DNA of 64,000 nt from Streptomyces shenzhenensis (GTDB lineage Bacteria; Actinomycetota; Actinomycetes; Streptomycetales; Streptomycetaceae), in contig NZ_PENI01000037.1 in NCBI RefSeq assembly GCF_003688995.1, forward strand, positions 1-64,000. The letters are read 5' to 3'. The notes beneath the pieces were generated by a model, which saw nothing but the letters and a program-made list of their open reading frames with translations, had not been told where the DNA came from and made no database searches. A program made the translations under genes and the position numbers. Shown here piece by piece: positions 17,653-25,806 of the stretch; within the stretch, counting starts at the first letter, position 1, and each line of letters opens with the position of its first letter.

Positions 17653-17771
17653 GGCTTCCCTCGGCATTCGGGTGAGCGGTGTGTGGGAAGTGTGGTGGCT
17701 TCGGCGGCGGCGCGCAGTGGTTTCGGTGGGATTGCCCCCTACGAGTGAGACGAGGCGGACCGGAGACTCGT

Positions 17772-17800
17772 GAGGGCCGCCACCCGTGGTGACGGCCCTC
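17772..17800 (-). terminator. Hairpin terminator after pectate lyase
   Basis: Inverted repeat GAGGGCCG (17772-17779) and CGGCCCTC (17793-17800), with a further CACC/GGTG pairing inside the loop after one mismatch. It lies 45 bases beyond the pectate lyase stop. No U-tract follows, which is normal for Streptomyces terminators. Confidence 0.65.
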
Positions 17801-17844
17801 CTCGCTGTCTCACCGGCCGGCAGCCCGGCGCCTCTGCGCTGCCG

Positions 17845-18648
17845 TCACCTGTAGGTGATGTCGGACGACGCGTACTTGCAGTACGTGCCGTCGGCGCCGG
17901 AGCCGTTCGTGGACGGCTCGGCACCCGTGTTGTTCCCGATGTACTTCTGGCACGGGACGATCTTCTTGCTGGAGTCTCCGACGATGGTGATCCTCTTCAG
18001 GGTCGCGCTGTCGCCGTAGTTGGTGTTGATGCCGACGAGCCGGCTCCCCTTGTAGGTGGCCTCGATGGCGTCGATGTTGATCGTCCGCTTGTACTGCGTC
18101 CGGCAGTTGCCGCAGGAGCGCACGAAGGTGCCGAAGGTCTGCACCGCGAAGCCCGAGACGTTCAGCGTGCCGGCGCCGTTGAACTGGAACACCTTGTCGC
18201 TGGCCTCCTTCGCGCCGCCGCCGGAGACCGTGTACACGTTGGACGACGAGGAGCCGAGGAACGTGGCCGCGTCCTCGCCGACGTCCTCCCACCAGACGTT
18301 CTGCAGCGTGCAGCTGCCCAGGCAGTGGATGCCGTCCGCGGCGGGGGCGCCGATGACGACGTTCTTCAGGACGGTGCCGGGGGCCAGTTCCAGGATCGGG
18401 TCCTGGTCCTCGTTCTGGCCGCCGGTGCCCAGGTCGCCGCTGCCGTACAGGCGCAGCATCCCGTAGTCCTTGGTGCCGGAGACCGAGATGGTGGCGGAGA
18501 CCGCCTGGCTGCCGCTGGGCGTCGGCCAGGTGGCCGCGCTCGCCGCCGCGCCGTCGGTCATGATCATGCCAAGCGAGAGCCCGAGGGCGGCGAGACCACC
18601 CGTCAGGGCGCGCCCGGTGGCCGCGCGTGACCTTGCTCGTGAGGTCAT
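17845..18648 (-). CDS. Secreted pectate lyase (PL3-like)
   Basis: A 267-residue extracellular enzyme that should cleave pectate by beta-elimination. The N-terminus is a long signal peptide (basic MTSRARSRAATGR, hydrophobic core LAALGLSLGMIMT, ASAA region). The mature domain is a single-stranded beta-helix type with ILELAPGTVLKNVVIGAPAADGIHC, LQNVWWEDVGEDAATF and VFQFNGAGTLNVSGFAVQ, as in family 3 pectate lyases. Several Cys pairs suggest disulfides. The ATG at 18648 has only a weak ribosome-binding site. A LacI-type palindrome about 150 bases upstream suggests sugar-controlled expression. It implies growth on plant material. Confidence 0.88.
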   Translation of the reverse strand: MTSRARSRAATGRALTGGLAALGLSLGMIMTDGAAASAATWPTPSGSQAVSATISVSGTKDYGMLRLYGSGDLGTGGQNEDQDPILELAPGTVLKNVVIGAPAADGIHCLGSCTLQNVWWEDVGEDAATFLGSSSSNVYTVSGGGAKEASDKVFQFNGAGTLNVSGFAVQTFGTFVRSCGNCRTQYKRTINIDAIEATYKGSRLVGINTNYGDSATLKRITIVGDSSKKIVPCQKYIGNNTGAEPSTNGSGADGTYCKYASSDITYR

Positions 18649-18796
18649 GTCCCGTATGCCTTCTTCCGTGTGGGGGAGCGGTGAGCGTTCCGCGTATGTG
18701 AACGTCGTGCGCCATGTGGAACGCTCTTTGCGGGCAGCTGACCGTATGGGCCCAATGCCGGTCTGCCCGGTCACACTGCTGAACGGAACGTAGGAT

Positions 18797-18808
18797 GCAA
18801 GCGCTTTC
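18797..18808. promoter_or_regulatory. LacI/GalR-type operator candidate upstream of pectate lyase
   Basis: GCAAGCGCTTTC, a near-palindrome centred on GCGC (the symmetric form would be GAAAGCGCTTTC). It resembles operators of LacI/GalR-family sugar repressors. It lies in the promoter region about 150 bases before the pectate lyase start. The repressor gene is not in the window. Confidence 0.5.
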
Positions 18809-18872
18809 TAGTCAACGCCTCGCGTGGAATCCTTCAGGCCATGTCGGCGGTCGCACGGGAGCACTTTGATGC

Positions 18873-19100
18873 ATGGCGCAGATGTGGGCCGAGCCGCGGG
18901 GAGCGTGTCTCGGCACCCCGGACGGGATCCTGGACTCCGGTCCGATCGCGGAGGCCGGGCCGCGCGTCGAGCGGCTGCTCGCGGAGGCCCGTGCCCGCAA
19001 GGACTGGATCATGGACACGTATCTGCTGCGCCTCGGCCCGCGGGGATACGGAACCCTGGCCGAGGCGGGGCTGTTCGGGCGGTCCGGCGCCCCGCCGGGA
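18873..19100 (+). other. Possible truncated coding remnant
   Basis: A frame beginning MAQMWAEPRGACLG has strong Streptomyces-like third-position GC and a protein-like composition, including PRVERLLAEARARKDWIMD and LLRLGPRGYGTLAEAGLFG. It then runs without a stop into the antisense of the OYE gene at 19101. I do not recognise a family. It may be the 5' part of a gene whose 3' end was lost when the OYE/ArsR block arrived, or a chance open frame. Confidence 0.25.
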
Positions 19101-20180
19101 TCAGACGGAGCGGTGGTACTGGTCCGGCACCCGCACCGTGTCGCCCAGTTCCCGCGCGGCGTGCCGCGCCCAGGAGGGGTTGCGCAGCAGTTCGCGGCCC
19201 AGCAGCACCGCGTCCGCCTCGTCGTTGGCCACGATCTTCGTCGCCTGCTCGGCGCCGGTGATCAGGCCGACCGCGGCCGTCCGCAGCGGCGTCTCGGCCT
19301 TCACGCGCGCCGCGAAGGGCACCTGGTAGCCGGGGCCGGTGGGGATGCGGACCCCGGACGCGTTGCCGCCGGTGGACACGTCGAGCAGGTCGACGCCGTG
19401 GGCGTGCAGTTCGCCGGCGAAGCGGACCGTGTCGTCCGCGGTCCAGCCGGCGTCCTCCAGCCAGTCCGTCGCGGAGATGCGGAAGAACAGCGGCTTGTCG
19501 TCGGGCCACACCGCGCGCACGGCGTCGACGACTTCGAGGGCGAAGCGGATCCGGTTCTCGTACGAGCCGCCGTACGCGTCGGTGCGGTGATTCGAGTGCG
19601 GCGACAGGAACTCGTTGATCAGATAGCCGTGGGCGCCGTGGATCTCCGCGACCTCGAAGCCCGCGGCGAGCGCGCGCCGGGCCGCCGCCACGAACTGGTC
19701 CACGATCTAGGTGATCTGATCGACCGTCAGCTCATCGGGAACCGGGTGGCCGTCGGCGAAGGCGACCGGGCTCGGGCCGAGCGGCTGCCAGCCGTGCGCA
19801 TCGGGCCCGACCGGCGCGCCGCCCTTCCACGGCCGGTCCGTCGAGGCCTTCCGGCCGCTGTGTGCGAGCTGGATCCCGGGCACCGTGCCCTGGCCGGCGA
19901 GGAAACGGGTGATCCGGCGGAACGCCGCCACCTGGGTGTCGTTCCAGATGCCGAGGTCGTACGGCGAGATCCGGCCCTCGGGCGAGACCGCGGTGGCCTC
20001 GGTGAGGATGAGGCCGGTGCCGCCGGTCGCCCGCGCCGCGTAGTGCGCGAAGTGCCAGTCCTGCGGCGCGCCCTGCGCGGGGCCCTCCGGCTCGGCCGAG
20101 TACTGGCACATCGGCGCCATCCAGACCCGGTTGGGGATGGTCGTTTCGCGCAGGGTGATGGGCTCGAAGAGCGCACTCAC
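19101..20180 (-). pseudogene. Old Yellow Enzyme-type NADH:flavin oxidoreductase with an in-frame amber codon
   Basis: Together the two halves form a full-length (about 359-codon) YqjM-like ene-reductase. The first half has IPNRVWMAPMCQYSAEPEG and QLAHSGRKASTDRPW; the second has the FMN-site signature HGAHGYLINEFLSPHSNHR and DAYGGSYENR, then GLITGAEQATKI. The frame is unbroken except for one TAG at 19707-19709, between VDQIT and IVDQF. Relatives carry a Glu or similar codon there, so a single GAG-to-TAG change would explain it. The GTG at 20180 follows GGAGTC. The gene is divergent from an ArsR-type regulator. Unless the stop is suppressed or a sequencing error, the product is truncated and inactive. 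Confidence 0.85.
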
Positions 20181-20232
20181 GGCTGACTCCAATCGTCGTC
20201 ACGAGGCCGGTCGTCGACTCATACGATAGACA

Positions 20233-20260
20233 TCGTAGTACGGGAGATCTCAAACTACGA
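20233..20260. promoter_or_regulatory. Divergent operator candidate between OYE and ArsR-type genes
   Basis: A perfect 7-base inverted repeat, TCGTAGT (20233-20239) and ACTACGA (20254-20260), with a 14-base spacer, in an AT-richer intergenic stretch. A -10-like TATTAT (20270-20275) for the regulator gene lies just to its right. Its position between the two start codons fits repression of both genes by the ArsR-type protein. Confidence 0.5.
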
Positions 20261-20303
20261 CGCGTCTCGTATTATGGGGGCACCAGGACGAAGGTGAGCC
20301 GCC

Positions 20304-20660
20304 GTGACCAGTACCGCCGTGACCAGCCGCGAGCTTCCGCACCCCGCGCGCGACGAGATCCGCCTGGAGGGCGTGCTGCACGCGCTCTCGGATCCGCTGC
20401 GGCTCCAGATCGTGCGCGAGCTCGCCGCCGACGGCGGCGAGCTGTCCTGCTCGCGTTTCGACCTGCCGGTCACCAAGTCGACCACCACGCACCACTTCCG
20501 GGTGCTGCGCGAGTGCGGGGTGATCCGGCAGGCCTACCGGGGCACGGCCAAGATGAACGGCCTGCGCGAGGGCGACCTGGACGATCTCTTCCCGGGACTG
20601 CTGGACAGCCTGCTCGCCGCGGCCGCCCGGCAGGCCGCCCGGATCGCCGCCGACGGCTGA
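20304..20660 (+). CDS. ArsR-type winged-helix regulator
   Basis: A 118-residue winged-helix repressor: LEGVLHALSDPLRLQIVRELA, then the recognition region VTKSTTTHHFRVLRECGVIRQAYRGT. This is the ArsR layout but without the classic metal-binding ELCVCDL motif, so it is probably not a metal sensor. The GTG at 20304 is the usual start, and a repeated internal VTS gives an alternative a few codons later. It is divergent from the OYE gene, a frequent pairing, and its 3' end abuts the permease remnant. Confidence 0.85.
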   Translation: MTSTAVTSRELPHPARDEIRLEGVLHALSDPLRLQIVRELAADGGELSCSRFDLPVTKSTTTHHFRVLRECGVIRQAYRGTAKMNGLREGDLDDLFPGLLDSLLAAAARQAARIAADG

Positions 20661-20663
20661 ACC

Positions 20664-20801
20664 GGCCTTCGCGGGAAGGTGGTTGAACAGCAGGTTGAGC
20701 ACGATCGCGGTCAGACAGCCCGCGCTGATGCCGCTGTTCATCACGGTCTGGAACCAGTCGGGGAACTTCTCGTAGACGGTCGGCACCCCGACCGGCAGCA
20801 C
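20664..20801 (-). pseudogene. C-terminal fragment of an NCS2 purine/xanthine permease
   Basis: About 46 codons encoding VLPVGVPTVYEKFPDWFQTV followed by MNSGISAGCLTAIVLNLLFN and HLPAKAG, the characteristic C-terminus of actinobacterial nucleobase:cation symporter-2 permeases. It has no start and no stop of its own: on its 5' side it fuses in frame to a transposase fragment at about 20801, and on its 3' side it runs into the antisense of the ArsR-type gene. The matching N-terminal part is at 23773-24228. Confidence 0.82.
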
Positions 20802-21305
20802 GGTGTGGTCGAGGGCGGCGAGCAGGTGGATCTTGCGGCCCTTCGCCTTGGCCGAGCCACGTGGGCTCTTGCCGTCCACGGCCAGGCCGCGCAGCGCAGG
20901 AGTCCCGGGTTGCCTGGGGCGGCGGTCGGTGAGCCGGCGGCCCACAGCACGATCCAGCGCGTCGCTGTCGACGCGGGCCAGGAGGCGGCGTACTGCCGAT
21001 TCCGAGGGAGTCAGCCTCTCGGGCAGGAGCGGATCCGGACAGGCACCGAGGTGTTCCGGCAAGTGCTCCGGGGCATCCGCGATCCACTCGCCGACCGCAA
21101 GGAGTGACGTGGCTCCGGCCGGCACGGCGCACGCTGCGAGCGCGAGTACGACGGCGAGAGCGTGACGTATTCCGCGTGGATCACGGGGATCTGGAATCTC
21201 CGCCAGGCGCTCCAGCAGGCCGGGGATCTCCTCGGGCTCGGCATCGGGGAGCTCACGGAGCTGGTCAAGGGCAGGCGGGAGCAGTGCTGCTGAGCCGGTA
21301 GAACG
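20802..21305 (-). pseudogene. Truncated ISAs1-type transposase
   Basis: An open stretch with the N-terminal half of an ISAs1/H-repeat-type transposase: LLERLAEIPDPRDPRGIRHAL, AGATSLLAVGEWIADAPEHL, TPSESAVRRLLARVDSDALD and ALRGLAVDGKSPRGS, then HLLAALDHT. The DDE catalytic domain that should follow is missing; the sequence jumps directly into the permease C-terminus. No ATG, GTG or TTG start is available before the stop at 21306-21308 except an internal GTG at 21125, so the 5' end is also damaged. No terminal inverted repeats were found. Confidence 0.8.
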
Positions 21306-21665
21306 TCACGAAGCGGACGCCACGCGACTACGCCGAAACCTTGAGGCCGCCCGGCTCGATACCCGCGAGCCTGCGTGAGTTGTTTGCTTTTTCTCGAAAA
21401 GTGTGGGCAATTTTCGGGCGTCCCGAATTCCCCTTGTCACGGTCAAGGAGAGTTTGGCAAGGGCGATATCGGTAACACTGGAAAGGGAGTTGCAGCGTCA
21501 CAAGTGGCAGCGAATCGCTGCTATGGTGAGCACTCGTCCCGAGGCCGAGCGATGTGCCGTGTCGGCACCCCGACCTCGGATTGCACAGCGAGTGTTCCGC
21601 TTCTCACCAGATTCCGTTCACTCTCACCTTTCCCTGTTCGCAGCGCTCCCTGGAGTTCTTGAACC
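21306..21665. promoter_or_regulatory. Upstream region of the inserted MFS exporter
   Basis: About 360 bases with clearly lower GC than the surroundings, including TTGTTTGCTTTTTCTCGAAAAG and GTGTGGGCAATTTTCGGG. It presumably holds the MFS promoter. No protein-like gene is seen. Composition unlike the flanks supports import from elsewhere along with the MFS gene. Confidence 0.45.
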
Positions 21666-23195
21666 ATGTCTGCTGAGAGCGTGGCCACCGCCACCTCCAC
21701 GGCACCGGAGCATTCCGGTGCCGCCCGCAGAGACCGGCATCACGGTCTCGCTCTATTCGTCATCGCGGCGGCCCAGTTGATGGTCATCCTCGATGCCACC
21801 ATCACGAATATCGCGCTGCCCGCCATCCAGACCGACCTCGGCGTCACCGACGCGAACCTGGCGTGGATCGTCAACTCGTACGCGCTGTCCTTCGGCGGTC
21901 TGCTGCTCCTCGGCGGAAAGGCCGGCGACCTGTTCGGCCGCCGCCGGACGTTTCAGGTGGGCATCACCGTCTTCACCCTGGCGTCCCTGCTCGGTGGACT
22001 GGCCCCGAACGAGGGTCTGTTGATCGGCGGGCGCATCCTCCAGGGCGTCGGCGCGGCACTCTCCGCGCCCAGCGCGCTGGCGCTGATCACCACGACGTTT
22101 CCGGCGGGGAAGCCCCGGAACCAGGCCATGGGCGTGTACGCCGCGATGGGCGGTCTCGGTGCCACGGTCGGCCTGCTGCTCGGTGGCCTGCTCACCGATG
22201 TGCTGGACTGGCGTTGGGTGTTCTTCGTCAACATCCCCATCGGCCTCGCCGTCCTCGCCGGCACCCGCAGCCTCGTCGAGGCGGAGCGCCACCATGGCCG
22301 CCTGGACGTCCCCGGTGCCGTCACCGGGACCGGTGGTCTGATCTCCCTCGTCTACGGCATCACGCGCGGCGGCGAGCACGGCTGGACCAACGGCCTTACG
22401 CTGGGCTGCTTCGCGGTCGCGGCTGTGCTGTTGGTGGCGTTCCTGTTCCTGCAGGCCCGTACGCCGGACCCGATGATGCCGTTGCGCCTGTTCAAGGACC
22501 GTAATCGGTGGGGTAGTTACGCCACCATGCTGTTCATCGGCTCCGGCATGTTCGCCTTCTTCTACTTCCTGACCCTCTATATGCAGCTGATCCTCGGCTA
22601 CAGCCCCGTCAAGACCGGCTTCGCCTATCTGCCGTTCAGTTTTGGTATGGCCGCGGCGGCGGGCATCAGTTCCAAACTCGTCGCCCACATCGCTCCCCGG
22701 CTCATCGCCGCACCGGGCCTGCTGGTCGCGGCAGTCGGCATGTTCTGGTTCGCCACTCTGGAGCCGGACTCCTCCTACGCCGGGCATCTCATTCCGGCGA
22801 TGTTCGTCACCGCTCTCGGTCTGGGCATGAGTTTCGTCCCGATGACGCTCGGAGCGGTGAGCGGTGTCGCCCACCAGGACACCGGTATCGCCTCGGCCCT
22901 GCTCAACACCGCCCAGCAGATCGGCGGCGCCCTGGGCCTCGCCGTCCTGTCGACGATCTCGAACTCGGCGGCCGACGACAAGCTGCCCCAGGCAGCCGGC
23001 GCCCTCTATCGGGGCCTGGCCACCAAGGACCTGGGCCTCGTGTCGAAGGCGGGTGACGCCCTGACGCACGGCTACACCATGGCCTTCGCCGCCGCCGGGG
23101 CCGTGTTCGTGGCCGGTGCCGCCGTGACCGCGTTCGCCATCAACGCGGGCAGGCAGCAGCACACCGAAGGCGCCGCCCCGGTCCACATGGGCTGA
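21666..23195 (+). CDS. MFS drug:proton antiporter, DHA2 (EmrB/QacA) type
   Basis: A 509-residue membrane exporter with about 14 transmembrane segments. Family motifs are LDATITNIALPAIQTDLGVT in helix 1 (motif D1), GKAGDLFGRRRTFQVG (motif A), ILQGVGAALSAPSALALI (motif B region) and LGATVGLLLGGLLTD (motif C of antiporters). It should extrude an antibiotic or other toxic compound using the proton gradient; the substrate is unknown. The gene sits inside the segment that replaces the middle of the permease gene, with an ISAs1 fragment on one side, so it was probably acquired. A strong hairpin terminator follows. Confidence 0.9.
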   Translation: MSAESVATATSTAPEHSGAARRDRHHGLALFVIAAAQLMVILDATITNIALPAIQTDLGVTDANLAWIVNSYALSFGGLLLLGGKAGDLFGRRRTFQVGITVFTLASLLGGLAPNEGLLIGGRILQGVGAALSAPSALALITTTFPAGKPRNQAMGVYAAMGGLGATVGLLLGGLLTDVLDWRWVFFVNIPIGLAVLAGTRSLVEAERHHGRLDVPGAVTGTGGLISLVYGITRGGEHGWTNGLTLGCFAVAAVLLVAFLFLQARTPDPMMPLRLFKDRNRWGSYATMLFIGSGMFAFFYFLTLYMQLILGYSPVKTGFAYLPFSFGMAAAAGISSKLVAHIAPRLIAAPGLLVAAVGMFWFATLEPDSSYAGHLIPAMFVTALGLGMSFVPMTLGAVSGVAHQDTGIASALLNTAQQIGGALGLAVLSTISNSAADDKLPQAAGALYRGLATKDLGLVSKAGDALTHGYTMAFAAAGAVFVAGAAVTAFAINAGRQQHTEGAAPVHMG

Positions 23196-23245
23196 GCACA
23201 CACATCCAGGCACCACCACGTCGAACCGGCGCGAAGATCGTGCCC

Positions 23246-23280
23246 GCGGTGCCCCGCACCCCTGTGCGGCGGGGCACCGC
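23246..23280 (+). terminator. Strong hairpin terminator after the MFS gene
   Basis: A perfect 12-base-pair stem: GCGGTGCCCCGC (23246-23257) and GCGGGGCACCGC (23269-23280) around an 11-base loop, 50 bases after the MFS stop. Confidence 0.82.
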
Positions 23281-23772
23281 ATGCGCGTACGATCGCCGCA
23301 CCGCTGGAGCCTCACAAGGGCGCAAACAGCGTCAACCGGGAGCGCTTTGAGATCAGACAGGAGCGACTCGACTCAAACGGGCAGAGATATGGAGTCTCCT
23401 GTCGCACAGGCCGCATGGTCACTCTCACCTCAGCAGTCACAGACCCGTTCGCGGGTCCGGCCGTGCGGATGCGGAACGATGTAAAGGCGGAGTTGGGCAG
23501 GTGCGGGGAAACCGGACCTCCGCAGACGCCCGTAATCTTCCCAGCCGCCACGGTTCTCGGGGATCAGGCGGGCGGCGTGGCCACCATTCCTGGCAGGCGG
23601 GTTGATCGCATTCTCAGGCAAGTGGTACTCAAGCCCCCGACTACGCGGCATTGCATCACGCAGACGCCGTAGGCGCCCTTGGCGGTACGACACGGCCCTG
23701 ACGCTCGACAAGCGGGCGGCCCCGGCCCCTCGTTACGACCTTGCCACCGACAACTCAGACGTCGATCGTGTC
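23281..23772. other. Unassigned segment between the MFS terminator and the permease 5' fragment
   Basis: About 490 bases of lower-than-average GC. Short open frames of 85-93 codons exist on both strands, but neither has Streptomyces-like codon bias nor a recognisable family. It includes the right-hand junction of the insertion at about 23772. It may contain decayed mobile-element or donor DNA. Confidence 0.4.
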
Positions 23773-24228
23773 CACCGCGAGGACGAAGGCCGCCAGTGCC
23801 AGGTTCTTCGGCGCCCCGAAGTCCTGCGCGCCGGCCCCGCCCGCGGCCCAGTTGCCCGCGACCGGCAGCAGGGACACCCCGGTGATCAGGATGACCGTTC
23901 CCGTGACCAGCGGCGGGAAGAAGCGCAGCAGCCTGCCGAAGACCGGCGCGAGCAGCATGATCGCGAGCCCCGCGATGATCACGGAACCGTAGACGGCGGG
24001 CAGTCCGCCGCCGGTCGCGCCGATCAGCACCATCGGTGACACGGCCGCGAACGTGCAGCCCTGCATGATCGGCAGCCGCACGCCGAACCGCCAGAGGCCG
24101 ACGCACTGGATGAGCGTCGCGACACCGCACACCAGCAGGTCGGCGGTGATCAGATACGCCATGTCCGCGGCCGACAGCTTCATGGCGTCGCCCACGATCA
24201 GCGGGACCGCGACGGCGCCCGCGTACAT
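23773..24228 (-). pseudogene. N-terminal fragment of the NCS2 purine/xanthine permease
   Basis: About 152 codons encoding MYAGAVAVPLIVGDAMKLS, AYLITADLLVCGVATLIQCV, LPIMQGCTFAAVSPMVLIGA and FFPPLVTGTVILITGVSLLP, then LALAAFVLAV: the first membrane helices of an NCS2 permease. The family sequence stops after AFVLAV at about 23773 and a few foreign codons lead to a stop. The natural N-terminus of about 30-40 residues is also lacking: upstream codons read GLVRLAM where relatives have GLQHVLAM, and no start with a ribosome-binding site is seen. The C-terminal piece is about 3 kb away at 20664-20801. Confidence 0.82.
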
Positions 24229-24316
24229 CGCGAGCCGTACGAGACCGTAAGGGGCGTGAACATTTTGTTGATTTCCGGCCCGTTGCCGCTGTGTGTTCTG
24301 CCCGCCCGCGGCCGGT

Positions 24317-25663
24317 CTACGAACCCGCCGTGCGCGCCGCCGCCAGCAGTGAGCGCCAGTCGGCCAGCTTGACCACGTGCCGGCCGAGCCGCGCCCCCAG
24401 CTCCGCCTCGGCCCGCTCGATCGCCTGCCAGCCCGCCCACTCGACCGGCTCGATCCCCTCGGCCCGCAGCGCCTGCGCGGGATCCCGCGGCAGCTCCCGG
24501 CGCAGCAGCGTCGGCGCGTCGGCGAGCAGCGCGGCGACCGTCTCCTTGGCGCACGGCCGGTTGGTGCCGATGACCCCGGTCGGGCCGCGCTTGATCCACC
24601 CGGCCACGTACTCCCCCGGCCGCGCCACGCCGTCGCGCAGCACGCGGCCCCGCTCGTTCGGCACCGTGCCGCCGGCCGGGTCGAACGGCAGCCCCGCCAG
24701 CGGCACCCCGCGATAGCCCACCGACCGCAGCACCAACTGCGCCTCGACGGTCTCGAACCGGCCGGTTCCCGTCACCCCGCCACGGCCGTCCGGCGCCGTC
24801 CGTTCGAAGCGGACCGCGGCCACCCGCCCGCCGTCGCCCAGCAGTTCCACGGGGCGCAGGAAGAAACGCAGCCCGATCCGGCGCGCCGCGTTCCCGGGCT
24901 CGCGCGCCGCCCAGCCGCGCAGCACCTCCAGGTTGCGGCGCTGCGGCGCGGGCAGCCCGGACGGGTCGGTGTACGCCGGATCCATCGCCAGCTCGGCGGG
25001 GTCCACGCCGACGTCGGTGCCGGGCAGCCCGCCCAGTTCGCGCAGCTCCTTCGTGGTGAAACGGGCCTGCGAGGGGCCGCGCCGGCCCACCATCAGGACC
25101 TCGGACACCCGGCTCGCCGTCAACGTGGTCAGCGCGTCCTGCGGCATGTCGGTCGGGCTCAGCTCCGCCGCGCCACGCGCCAGCATCCGCGTGACGTCCA
25201 CCGCGACGTTGCCCACGCCGATGACCACGGCCGACCGGGCGTCGCGCAGGAAGCCGGCGTCGGCGGCGTCCGGATGCGCGCTGTACCAGGCGACGAACTC
25301 GGTCGCCGACCAGCTGCCGGGCAGGCCCTCGCCCGGAATGCCGAGGTGCCGGTCGGTGGCGGCCCCCACGCAGTACACGACCGCGTGGTACAGCTCGCGC
25401 AGCCGCGCCACGTCCGGCCCGGCGGGGCCGCCGACCAGGACACCGCCCAGGAACCGCACCCGGTCGTCCTCCAGGACCGCCCGCAGGTTCCCCTGCAGGG
25501 ACTTGATCTTCTCGTGGTCCGGGGCCACTCCGTAGCGCACCAGGCCGTACGGGCACGGCAACCGGTCCAGGACGTCCACGAGCACGTCGGGATCCTGCTG
25601 GACCAGGCTCTGGGCGGTGTAGCACCCGCTCGGCCCGGAACCGACGACGGCGACACGCAGCAC
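24317..25663 (-). CDS. fprA: NADPH-ferredoxin reductase, FprA (adrenodoxin-reductase) type
   Basis: A 448-residue two-domain flavoprotein that transfers electrons from NADPH to ferredoxin, often feeding cytochromes P450. The FAD-binding motif opens the protein (VAVVGSGPSGCYTAQSL). The NADPH site is VVIGVGNVAVDVTRML. The C-terminal FAD contact is KRGPTGVIGTNRPCAKETV. Length matches the family. The GTG at 25663 has AGGAG seven bases upstream. No ferredoxin or P450 gene lies beside it; the neighbour downstream is the broken permease gene. Confidence 0.9.
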   Translation of the reverse strand: MLRVAVVGSGPSGCYTAQSLVQQDPDVLVDVLDRLPCPYGLVRYGVAPDHEKIKSLQGNLRAVLEDDRVRFLGGVLVGGPAGPDVARLRELYHAVVYCVGAATDRHLGIPGEGLPGSWSATEFVAWYSAHPDAADAGFLRDARSAVVIGVGNVAVDVTRMLARGAAELSPTDMPQDALTTLTASRVSEVLMVGRRGPSQARFTTKELRELGGLPGTDVGVDPAELAMDPAYTDPSGLPAPQRRNLEVLRGWAAREPGNAARRIGLRFFLRPVELLGDGGRVAAVRFERTAPDGRGGVTGTGRFETVEAQLVLRSVGYRGVPLAGLPFDPAGGTVPNERGRVLRDGVARPGEYVAGWIKRGPTGVIGTNRPCAKETVAALLADAPTLLRRELPRDPAQALRAEGIEPVEWAGWQAIERAEAELGARLGRHVVKLADWRSLLAAARTAGS

Positions 25664-25806
25664 GGTGGACTCCTAACCCCGGAAGGTGCGGGGGCGCTGG
25701 TGGCTCCAGCATCGCACCGCCGGGGGCACGCTGACAGGGTCCGGCGGGGTGACCGGTGTGCGTGTCTGTTGCCGCAGGTATGTGATCATGCGGTTACGTT
25801 GCGTGT

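Noticed and set aside
20250..21125. A single 291-codon gene on the minus strand
   Set aside because: It is a chain of a truncated transposase, a permease C-terminus and antisense of the ArsR-type gene; no natural protein has this order.
23415..23711. Small genes on either strand between the exporter and the permease fragment
   Set aside because: Both 85-93 codon frames lack ribosome-binding sites, Streptomyces codon bias and any recognisable motif.
24198..25712. A 504-codon frame overlapping fprA in another frame
   Set aside because: The true FprA frame carries FAD and NADPH motifs and a good ribosome-binding site; the other is Arg/Gly/Ala shadow sequence.
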